From positions 1-34,516 of IMG/VR virus record IMGVR_UViG_3300027660_000004: 34,516 nt of DNA. One strand, given 5' to 3'. This document shows positions 6,255 to 12,798 of the stretch, in pieces; the stretch's first letter is position 1; each line of letters opens with the position of its first letter. The translations under genes and the position numbers were made by a program. Origin of the DNA: a virus. The notes below the pieces were generated by a model. That model saw nothing but the letters and a program-made list of their open reading frames with translations. It was not told the origin of the DNA and searched no databases.

Positions 6255-7571
6255 ATGTCAGTCACAGGAGCAACCTCATTAGGTGGTGGAGGCTCAAGCA
6301 TCACGGAGGAGCCGATAATACCATCAACTGAGCTGGAATCTGGGGATACTCCAACCACAGAAGTCCAGGAAGGAGATGTAACCACTACTGAGACTGTTGA
6401 AGGTGAGCAGCCTGAGGGTGGTAGGCCAGGGGAAGGGGAAGTACGGGAAGACGGGCGGCACATTCCGAAATGGATGAAGGAGCTTCAGACAAGTAATCCT
6501 GAGGCTTACAAGAAAGCCAAGACGGATTTGTTTGAGTTGCAGGGCCGCCGTTCTGTACATCCCACTGTTCAAGCAGCCCGTGAAGAACATGATTTGGTAC
6601 AGTCTCTAGGTGGGAAGGAAGGGGTTGGTAAGCTCCGGGAGCAGTCCAGTTTCTACTCGGAAGCTGCTAACCAGTTCCTTAAAGGTGATCCAGCATTCGT
6701 CAAAGACCTGTGGGAAGAGGATAAGATTGCCGCTGCCCTGCATGTCCAGCCGATGCTCGATGCCTTTCGCACCAATGACTTTGAGGGGTACCGGACCACA
6801 ATCGCACGGTTGCAGGATCAGGAACTACAAGCCGTAGGGTTTGGGCCTGCCTTGAAGAATCTCATTGATGCTGTTGAGAAAGGGGATAAGGAAACTGCCC
6901 TCAACATCCTGGTAAAAGGCCGGGATACACAGGGTAATGCTTCTAACTTTGTCTCTTGGTTCAACAGTGTTGGTGAGATTGCAAGGAAGGCAGAAGACCC
7001 ACGGGTTAAGTCTCTCCTGGCTGAACGGGCCAAAGCGCGAGACACTGAGCAGCAAACGCAGACCAATGAGTTCCTGAAGGGTTACAGAGGGGAAGCCATC
7101 AACTCTGTGATTGGTGAAGCCGAGAAGGTGTTTGACAGCTTCTTTAAGGGCCGCAAGTTGGACCCTGAGGACCGGATGGACTTGCTCCGGGATGCTGTCA
7201 AACTAGCCAATCAGAAGGTTGAAGCTGACAAGGCTTTCATGGAGCAACGTGAAGGCCACCTCACCAATAAGGACTCACACTCTGCCTTGCAGCTCACCAA
7301 AGCGCGGTTTGCCCGTGAATTGCCGGATGCTGTCAAGCGCATAGCAAGGCGCTATGGCATGACTTCCGGCACTCCTGCTAACGGGAATCAGCAACGCCAA
7401 CAGCAGCAACCGGATGGTGGTGGACAACCAGCAGCCGGGTTTGTGGCTGTTAATGCACGGCCAGATGGAATGGACATCGACCGTAGCAGAACGTCCAATG
7501 AGATGATCCTCTCGAAGAGGGCCATTCTCAAAGACGGTAAAAAGGTGGATTGGTCTAAGCTCAAAGTGTAA
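6255..7571 (+). CDS. Capsid scaffolding protein
   Basis: 438 aa, AGGAGG 6 bases before the ATG. The N-terminus (about 1-70) is acidic and Glu/Thr/Gly-rich, followed by long charged helices (about 90-370), a Gln-rich linker (NGNQQRQQQQPDGGGQ) and a conserved-looking basic C-terminus (SNEMILSKRAILKDGKKVDW). Scaffold proteins guide procapsid assembly and bind the major capsid protein through a basic C-terminal helix, which this layout fits. It lies between the portal and capsid genes, the usual place. The stop TAA is part of palindrome copy 5 (AAA GTG TAA). Confidence 0.75.
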   Translation: MSVTGATSLGGGGSSITEEPIIPSTELESGDTPTTEVQEGDVTTTETVEGEQPEGGRPGEGEVREDGRHIPKWMKELQTSNPEAYKKAKTDLFELQGRRSVHPTVQAAREEHDLVQSLGGKEGVGKLREQSSFYSEAANQFLKGDPAFVKDLWEEDKIAAALHVQPMLDAFRTNDFEGYRTTIARLQDQELQAVGFGPALKNLIDAVEKGDKETALNILVKGRDTQGNASNFVSWFNSVGEIARKAEDPRVKSLLAERAKARDTEQQTQTNEFLKGYRGEAINSVIGEAEKVFDSFFKGRKLDPEDRMDLLRDAVKLANQKVEADKAFMEQREGHLTNKDSHSALQLTKARFARELPDAVKRIARRYGMTSGTPANGNQQRQQQQPDGGGQPAAGFVAVNARPDGMDIDRSRTSNEMILSKRAILKDGKKVDWSKLKV

Positions 7572-7579
7572 TCATTACA
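7567..7579. repeat. Palindrome TGTAATCATTACA, copy 5
   Basis: Exact copy, C-centred, flanked G/T. Supplies the stop codon of the scaffold gene; 28 bp before the capsid start codon. Confidence 0.95.
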
Positions 7580-7607
7580 TTCTGGCTTGGGTCAGAAAGG
7601 ACTATAA

Positions 7608-8882
7608 GTGGCTCCTGGAATTAACAACAATGCGATTGCCTTGCAGATTGAGGCAGTCAGGCCCGAAGTCCCTCTTCTTTACCAGTTGGATAAGACCCTC
7701 CTGGGAATGATTAAGAAGAAGGCCAAAGGTCTACAGACAGTCTCCTCCCGCGCTTACCGCGCCCCGGTTGAGATTACAGCAGGTGGAGCAATCAACCAGT
7801 TCAACCCAGACGGTGGGAACCTGGGACGTGGTTCTGCCCTCAAGACCGAAGTCATGCTCCTCAATCAGTTCTATTTCAACTTTGCGGTAGAGTATACCGC
7901 ACTGGCTGAGATTGCGACTGACGACAAGGAGAAAGCGGTTGAGAACTATGTCACCCGCCAGATGACCCGGATGATGGAGCAGTTCAACGCTGGCATCGAA
8001 GCAATCTTGGCGTATGGAGACAGTTCCGGCACCCTGGACACGGTAGTTAGCGTGGCTGGGCAGGTCGTAACCGTCACCAATGCCAACCAGTTCTTCGATA
8101 ACCAGATTGTCCAAGTGTTCACCGCTGCTGGTGTCCTGCTTGGTATCTTCCAAGTCCTCACTGCGGACGCACTAGCCAACACTCTGACGGCAGACCCCAG
8201 CACGCCTCTCCCCTTGGGGATGGCTGCTGGTAACTTCCTCTCCGTCAACGGTTGTGTAGGGCCGTCCGTGGCTTCCTCTTCCCTGAATGGAGTCAACACC
8301 CTCCAGCTCAGTTCCAGCGTTGGTAACTACTTGGGTATCCAGCGGTCAGCTTACCCTGGCCGTCTGTCCACCCCCTTCATTGCTGGGAACAACTCCTTTA
8401 TCACCCCCCAGCGTGGCCGTGCTCTCATCAACTTGGTCCGTACCGCAATGGGTATTGAGTCTCCCGATGCGTCCAAGTTTGTGTGGCACATGAACGTTGA
8501 CCAAGAAGCCGCTATTGAGAATATCGGCCTCATCGTGTCCAGCATCATCCAGAACCAGCTTAAGGGTGATGAGTCAGTGGACATGCTGAAGAAGATGCCT
8601 CCCAAGACCTTTGGTGGGCGTCCCATCTTTGCCAACATCCACGCTCAACCGGGCCGCATTGACGGGCTTCCGCTTGAACACTGGTTCAGGGCTGAGATTC
8701 AGCCTTTGGACTTCTATGAGGTTAACGGACAGACCCTTTTTCCCATCTACGGCAATGACGGCGGCTTGGCTGCCAGCTTCATCACCTACCTTTGGTGGGG
8801 ATGGAACTTGGCATCTGAGAACCTCCGTGCTGGAGTCTACTCGACGGGGAATGGCATCCCGACTGGGTACTTCGGACGATAA
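7608..8882 (+). CDS. Major capsid protein
   Basis: 424 aa from a GTG, with AGAAAGG 7 bases upstream. The layout fits HK97-fold phage capsid proteins: helical N-terminus (LEYQLDKTLL-like region at about residues 24-35), a beta-rich E-loop-like part (about 50-90), a long spine helix (EKAVENYVTRQMTRMMEQFNAGIEAIL, about 107-133), an inserted beta domain (about 145-230), and a C-terminal part with YLWWGWNLASENLRAGVY. Scaffold just upstream and a strong hairpin terminator just downstream fit a highly expressed capsid gene. Confidence 0.85.
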   Translation: MAPGINNNAIALQIEAVRPEVPLLYQLDKTLLGMIKKKAKGLQTVSSRAYRAPVEITAGGAINQFNPDGGNLGRGSALKTEVMLLNQFYFNFAVEYTALAEIATDDKEKAVENYVTRQMTRMMEQFNAGIEAILAYGDSSGTLDTVVSVAGQVVTVTNANQFFDNQIVQVFTAAGVLLGIFQVLTADALANTLTADPSTPLPLGMAAGNFLSVNGCVGPSVASSSLNGVNTLQLSSSVGNYLGIQRSAYPGRLSTPFIAGNNSFITPQRGRALINLVRTAMGIESPDASKFVWHMNVDQEAAIENIGLIVSSIIQNQLKGDESVDMLKKMPPKTFGGRPIFANIHAQPGRIDGLPLEHWFRAEIQPLDFYEVNGQTLFPIYGNDGGLAASFITYLWWGWNLASENLRAGVYSTGNGIPTGYFGR

Positions 8883-8889
8883 TCCGCTG

Positions 8890-8912
8890 GAGGGGGGTTG
8901 ACAGCCCCCCTC
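8890..8912 (+). terminator. Hairpin terminator after the capsid gene
   Basis: GAGGGGGG (8890-8897), loop TTGACAG, CCCCCCTC (8905-8912): a perfect 8-bp G/C-rich stem followed by TTCAGTG. The U-run is weak, so partial termination or mRNA 3'-end protection is likely. Palindrome copy 6 starts 6 bases later. Confidence 0.7.
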
Positions 8913-8917
8913 TTCAG

Positions 8918-8930
8918 TGTAATCATTACA
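8918..8930. repeat. Palindrome TGTAATCATTACA, copy 6
   Basis: Exact copy, C-centred, flanked G/C. Occupies the place where a ribosome-binding site would be for the ATG at 8935. Confidence 0.95.
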
Positions 8931-8934
8931 CTTT

Positions 8935-9738
8935 ATGCCTGATACAATCATCGAAAAACGAGAAGTCCCCGCTTGGGTAGAGCACATCATCACCCGTGCT
9001 GGTGGATTGAACCCATTTGGTAAACCTCTGTTCAGGGTCATATGGGGCGGGAATCGCACGTACTTAGTGGGCGGGATATTTAAGGATGTTACCCGATTCA
9101 AGGACTCTGAGGGTAGAGAGCGTGCTGTAGTGGTGGAGGTTCCTGACCTACGGACTATGCTCAGATATTCGCCGCACCGCTGGCACTTGGAAAAGTGGTG
9201 TGGTCCTGAGCTGTATGGAACTGAGGAAGAGTGGTACACTAACACCCTTGACCAAGAGGTATTGGAACGGTTTGGGCAGAGGCTTCACACGATGGGGCCG
9301 TGGCCTGGGGCTGAGGGTGACTATGAGCATGTCTTCTACCTCGCCCAATGTTCCCACATGAAGCCTGAAGACACTGACTGGTGTATGCACTGTCAAGTGG
9401 GTATGGGCGAGTACATACCCCTAGAAGAAAATGTTCATATCCTTGAGCGCCAGATATGGGCACTCTTGAAGTCCCAAGACATATCAAAGAGTGCTGAGAT
9501 GGCTTCCCTGTTCATGCGGGAACATATCAAGCGCAACATCCGTAACAAGGTTGTGGGTGAGCGGGTCCGGGGGGCTATGCGGCCCAAGATTGCCACTCAG
9601 CCTACCTCTTGGCAGGATGGCACCCGCTGCTCTGTGCCAGAGCCAAAGGGTCATAAGATTTTACGGGTTCCCCGTAAAGATGTAAGACCGGGATTCAATC
9701 AATTAGGTGGAGCACCAATCAAGGAAGAGGAGAACTAG
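8935..9738 (+). CDS. Conserved phage hypothetical protein downstream of capsid (267 aa)
   Basis: Starts PDTIIEKREVPAWVEHIITR; LNPFGKPLFRVIWGGNRTYL (residues 22-41) is a pattern I associate with proteins next to podovirus capsid genes. It contains several Trp residues, a cysteine cluster (QCSHM...WCMHCQVGMGEY, about 143-164) that may bind metal, and a basic C-terminal third (REHIKRNIRNKVVGERVRG). No Shine-Dalgarno sequence precedes the ATG: the leader is palindrome copy 6 plus CTTT. Role unknown; a head-completion or virion-associated function is possible from position. Confidence 0.65.
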   Translation: MPDTIIEKREVPAWVEHIITRAGGLNPFGKPLFRVIWGGNRTYLVGGIFKDVTRFKDSEGRERAVVVEVPDLRTMLRYSPHRWHLEKWCGPELYGTEEEWYTNTLDQEVLERFGQRLHTMGPWPGAEGDYEHVFYLAQCSHMKPEDTDWCMHCQVGMGEYIPLEENVHILERQIWALLKSQDISKSAEMASLFMREHIKRNIRNKVVGERVRGAMRPKIATQPTSWQDGTRCSVPEPKGHKILRVPRKDVRPGFNQLGGAPIKEEEN

Positions 9739-9739
9739 C

Positions 9740-9997
9740 ATGAAGCCGATTAGTCCAGTAGTGGTAGGGTTTGAGGATTTGGAAGTGGTGTATGCCAAGG
9801 ACCAACCTCAATATATCCCCCTCCCTGCATTGCCAATCGACAATGGGAATGGTCTTGTGACCCATTGGAGATTGGATTGGAGAGAGAGGCTGCGGGCACT
9901 GTTCTTTGGGGACTTGTACCTGAGAGTTCTCACCTTCAAGCAGCCCCTACAACCAATTTCTCTCAGTTTATCCAAACCTGAACTGAGCCGGATGTAA
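9740..9997 (+). CDS. Conserved small phage protein (85 aa)
   Basis: ATG 9740 follows GGAAGAGGAGAA; the longer frame from 9707 is not supported. Residues 18-35 (VVYAKDQPQYIPLPALPI) and 46-68 (LDWRERLRALFFGDLYLRVLTF) match a small family often found in metagenomic phage genomes (QPxYxPLPA, then W-R-L-x-ER-L-x-x-L-x-x-G-x-L-Y-L-x-x-x-TF); function unknown. The stop is supplied by palindrome copy 7 (CGG ATG TAA). Confidence 0.7.
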   Translation: MKPISPVVVGFEDLEVVYAKDQPQYIPLPALPIDNGNGLVTHWRLDWRERLRALFFGDLYLRVLTFKQPLQPISLSLSKPELSRM

Positions 9998-10005
9998 TCA
10001 TTACA
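9993..10005. repeat. Palindrome TGTAATCATTACA, copy 7
   Basis: Exact copy, C-centred, flanked A/C, followed by CTTTAGAGGAG, which holds the next gene's ribosome-binding site. Supplies the upstream gene's stop codon. Confidence 0.95.
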
Positions 10006-10022
10006 CTTTAGAGGAGAGCAAA

Positions 10023-10793
10023 ATGCCATCAAAGAATGAAATTGCTGCAACCATGTCCCGCAGTGAAGCTGCTAGGGCTGGCATCATTGATGCCAACCAA
10101 GCAGTGGAAAAGATTACCACCAACTCGAAGAGGATGTACGGGTTCACTCGCAAGATGATCCCTACAGACTTCCCCACTGAACCCAAGCTGTACATCTACA
10201 GCATCTCTCAGTACGGGGAACTGGTGAACCTGGGTCCAGGGTTCCAGCTCTATGAGGTGTTCGCCTGCCCCGAAGACAGGCAGTATGGTCCCCCCTGTGT
10301 TGTCCTCCCGTTCAACTTCTTTGAGGAAGCCAAGGTTGACGTGACGGAGCATACCTTTACGAGCGGTAAACAGATCGTGGAGGCTATCCTGAAGGTTGGC
10401 CCTGGCATGGCGGGTAGCATGGATAAGCGCCGTCTCGGGTGGTTTGTGTCTGACACCAATCCCCCGGCTGAGGATGAAGTGGAACATGCCAAGAATCTGT
10501 ACACAGCCGAATGCAAGCGGCTGTTCCAGGAAGGCAATCGCTACGCCTCAGCCAACCAGCTCAACGAGATTAACGAGACTCACCGTAGGGCTGCATCATG
10601 GCTAGGTCAGTCAGTTACCTGGGACAAGCCACAGGAAAAAATGGTCCCGTGCCCCGGCTGCAAGGAAATGGTGCGAGAGGGTGCCGCTGTCCACGCCACT
10701 CCGTACTGTGGATTTGTGTTTGACTGGAAGATGGCAGTAGCGAATGGCCTGAGAACCAAGAAGCAGATGGCTGAAGCTCTTGAAACGGAGTAA
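10023..10793 (+). CDS. Phage protein with C-terminal zinc-ribbon-like motif (256 aa)
   Basis: Strong GAGGAG 7-8 bases upstream of the ATG. An alpha/beta-looking N-terminal two-thirds precedes a C-terminal CPGC...YC element (VPCPGCKEMVREGAAV, then HATPYCGFVFDW, about residues 207-235) resembling a treble-clef or zinc ribbon with three Cys and one His. It lies between capsid and tail adaptor genes, so it may be virion-associated or an assembly factor. Not recognised beyond the metal-binding motif. Confidence 0.65.
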   Translation: MPSKNEIAATMSRSEAARAGIIDANQAVEKITTNSKRMYGFTRKMIPTDFPTEPKLYIYSISQYGELVNLGPGFQLYEVFACPEDRQYGPPCVVLPFNFFEEAKVDVTEHTFTSGKQIVEAILKVGPGMAGSMDKRRLGWFVSDTNPPAEDEVEHAKNLYTAECKRLFQEGNRYASANQLNEINETHRRAASWLGQSVTWDKPQEKMVPCPGCKEMVREGAAVHATPYCGFVFDWKMAVANGLRTKKQMAEALETE

Positions 10794-10795
10794 CC

Positions 10796-11578
10796 ATGCC
10801 AGTTCTTCAGTCCAGCGCCTATGTCTCGGTTGAGAGTGTAACCACTCTCATCCGGGCCATAGCTAATGACATGATCTTTAGCTCTGCGGGTGAAATACTC
10901 ACAGACAACGCTAATTTCATGTTGCCGCTTCTCAACGATGCTTTAGACTGGTTCCAGTCGGAATTGGCGAATCATGGTTTTGGAACTTTCACCAAAGAGA
11001 CAATCATCACCCCCCTCTCTGTTACACAAGTACCAACTGATCCCGGAGTTCAGGTTAATATCAGTGACTCCGGTTATTGGGATGGAGTACTTCTTAACAC
11101 TAACCCTCAACAGTTTGTCCCCCCCGACCTTCTGGTGCCACTATTCTTGTGGGAGCGGCAGACAAGTACGAATGAGGATTGGATAGAGATGGTGGAAAGG
11201 CCGGATGGTCTACCATCTGTTATGCCATCCAGCAGGTTCAGGATATGGGAATGGAGGCAGGATGCCATCTACATGCCGGGAGCTTTACAGTCCAATGACA
11301 TACGGCTGAGGTACACCGGGTCACTGGCACAGTTTGTGTCAGTCAACGATACCCTGTACTTCCGGGGAGCTACCGGGGCTATAGCCTACTACATGGTGAG
11401 CACCTACCTGATGAGCAAGAACCCGCAGGCGGCTACTCAGGCTGAGAGCAGGGCCAATGAGCGCATGAACCAGATATGTACTAGGTCTGCTCGCATGAAA
11501 CAGCGTGAACCGATCACTAGACGGTCTTACGGGAATCCCAGTGGGGGAAATAGCTTCATACCGCCCCGGAATCCATAG
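10796..11578 (+). CDS. Head-tail adaptor / tail tubular protein A-like
   Basis: 260 aa, ATG 2 bases after the previous stop. N-terminal helices (VESVTTLIRAIANDMI, LLNDALDWFQSELANHGF), a beta-rich middle with aromatic patches (VPPDLLVPLFLWERQ, FRIWEWRQDAIYMPGA, DIRLRYTGSLAQFV) and a C-terminal helix (AQAATQAESRANERMNQICTRS-like). This order matches the gp11/gp4-like adaptor family that docks under the portal of short-tailed phages. Its place before the tail tubular B-like genes supports this. Confidence 0.7.
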   Translation: MPVLQSSAYVSVESVTTLIRAIANDMIFSSAGEILTDNANFMLPLLNDALDWFQSELANHGFGTFTKETIITPLSVTQVPTDPGVQVNISDSGYWDGVLLNTNPQQFVPPDLLVPLFLWERQTSTNEDWIEMVERPDGLPSVMPSSRFRIWEWRQDAIYMPGALQSNDIRLRYTGSLAQFVSVNDTLYFRGATGAIAYYMVSTYLMSKNPQAATQAESRANERMNQICTRSARMKQREPITRRSYGNPSGGNSFIPPRNP

Positions 11579-11585
11579 TCTTAGA

Positions 11586-11598
11586 TGTAATGATTACA
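11586..11598. repeat. Palindrome TGTAATGATTACA, copy 8
   Basis: Exact copy, G-centred, flanked A/C, followed by CTTTGACAGGAGG. The same extension follows copy 13. Confidence 0.95.
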
Positions 11599-11617
11599 CT
11601 TTGACAGGAGGCAATTT

Positions 11618-12049
11618 ATGGCAATAACAGTTTTGGGTGCAGACGGAAATCCTTTCGACCAAAACAGCATCATGGCGGTAGGGGACCGCTTCATCAAGTA
11701 TATATGCCGCTTGGTGCTCTCCGGTAACTATGTTACGGGAGGAGATACGCTCGACTTCACTAATGCCGGAGGCAGTCCAGCAGCCCCCACTGCTGTTCCC
11801 CCTGCCCAAACTAGGGGTATCGTATCTATTGATATACGACCCATTAGTAAACTGACCTCTAGCTTTGCTGCCGCTGCCGGGCAATACGAGATTATAGCCC
11901 CTGGTGGTGTGGTTCCTGTTCCCCTAACGGCAGTCAATGCTCTGAAGCTGAAACTCATGCTTGACATAGCTGTGGAGTATGCTGCTGGTGCCTATGGAGC
12001 GGACGCTTTAGGGGACTTCATCCAAGCTGAAATCTACTGGCTGAGGTAG
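11618..12049 (+). CDS. Small structural-type phage protein (143 aa)
   Basis: AGGAGG 7 bases before the ATG. Acid-poor, beta-rich composition with repeated Gly/Ala/Pro turns, ending in a hydrophobic helix (ALKLKLMLDIAVEYAAGAYG) and DFIQAEIYWLR. No recognised domain. Located between tail tubular A- and B-like genes, it may be a small tail or head-completion protein. Confidence 0.65.
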   Translation: MAITVLGADGNPFDQNSIMAVGDRFIKYICRLVLSGNYVTGGDTLDFTNAGGSPAAPTAVPPAQTRGIVSIDIRPISKLTSSFAAAAGQYEIIAPGGVVPVPLTAVNALKLKLMLDIAVEYAAGAYGADALGDFIQAEIYWLR

Positions 12050-12059
12050 TCAGCCATCC

Positions 12060-12074
12060 AGTACTACTAGTACT
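12060..12074. repeat. Second palindrome type, AGTACTACTAGTACT
   Basis: A 7-1-7 inverted repeat (AGTACTA-C-TAGTACT) in the 65-bp spacer before the tail tubular B-like gene, 12 bp upstream of palindrome copy 9. It has the same 7-1-7 geometry as the main repeat but a different sequence. Possibly another operator. Confidence 0.6.
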
Positions 12075-12086
12075 CACCTGCCAAAG

Positions 12087-12099
12087 TGTAATCATTACA
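12087..12099. repeat. Palindrome TGTAATCATTACA, copy 9
   Basis: Exact copy, C-centred, flanked G/T; the AGAGGAGGT ribosome-binding site of the next gene starts 2 bases later. Confidence 0.95.
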
Positions 12100-12114
12100 T
12101 GAGAGGAGGTCGAA

Positions 12115-12798
12115 ATGGCATCCCCCGATGCTAGTAGCGTAGATTTGCCAATTTTGACCTTCGGTGGCAGGGTCACTCAATACTCGCCTCAAGCCTTACC
12201 TACAGGAGCTTCGCCATTTTGTCAGGATGTTGTGTTTTCAGGGATAGACCCGTCAGGGGAACCCATAGTAGGTGGAGTTGCTACAAGACCCGGAATGGGT
12301 GTAGGCTTCTATGCAGCCCCGTTCGCAGGAAACCCAACTGTGAACTACTTACGCACATTCGTTGACCTACAGGATATCATCCACCTCCTGTCAATGGACA
12401 GTTTGGGTAATGTCTGGGATGAGTCTCCCTGCCCTACCGTCCCCGGTGTACCTACTGTCATAGGGACTATCCTAGCAGCCTCCTTGATGCAATCCGATTC
12501 CCTGCTAGGCCGGGAGTGGATGGCTATATCTGACGTTGCTGACGGGTTTGGGATTGATATACCCCGGCAATGGAATGGGCAATGGTTCGACCGGGTTAGC
12601 CAAGTAGGACCTGGAGCACCCCCCATAGCCACTAACTACCTTCCCCTTCCTGCTGCTGTGAATGGGTCTGGGGCTGGTGCTCCTCTTACAATAGCAGCTG
12701 CCCCCAATGGGGCTGTAACCACAGACCTTATCACTGTCACTTATCCGCCACCTCCACCGCCTCCTCCCCCTGGACCTAAAGGGAAGACCTATTACTGA
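12115..12798 (+). CDS. Tail tubular protein B-like, N-terminal part
   Basis: 227 aa behind AGAGGAGGT. The N-terminus (LTFGGRVTQYSPQALPTGAS, then PFCQDVVFSGIDPSG, GVATRPGMGVGFY) resembles the start of gp12/nozzle-like proteins, which form the distal tail tube of podoviruses. It ends with a run of nine prolines, then GPKGKTYY. The stop TGA shares its A with the next ATG (TGATG), and family members normally continue as one chain of about 800 aa or more, so this and the next gene appear to be one protein in two reading frames. Termination-reinitiation is the simplest coupling; no canonical slippery heptamer is visible. Confidence 0.7.
   Translation: MASPDASSVDLPILTFGGRVTQYSPQALPTGASPFCQDVVFSGIDPSGEPIVGGVATRPGMGVGFYAAPFAGNPTVNYLRTFVDLQDIIHLLSMDSLGNVWDESPCPTVPGVPTVIGTILAASLMQSDSLLGREWMAISDVADGFGIDIPRQWNGQWFDRVSQVGPGAPPIATNYLPLPAAVNGSGAGAPLTIAAAPNGAVTTDLITVTYPPPPPPPPPGPKGKTYY

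Noticed and set aside
8574-9245. Reverse-strand open frame (223 codons) across the capsid end
   Set aside because: Covers the capsid gene, its terminator and the next gene; the translation is low-complexity with no start signal.
11600-11628. TTGACA after palindrome copies 8 and 13 as a promoter
   Set aside because: No acceptable -10 lies 16-18 bp downstream, and the hexamer is part of the duplicated junction module with the ribosome-binding site.
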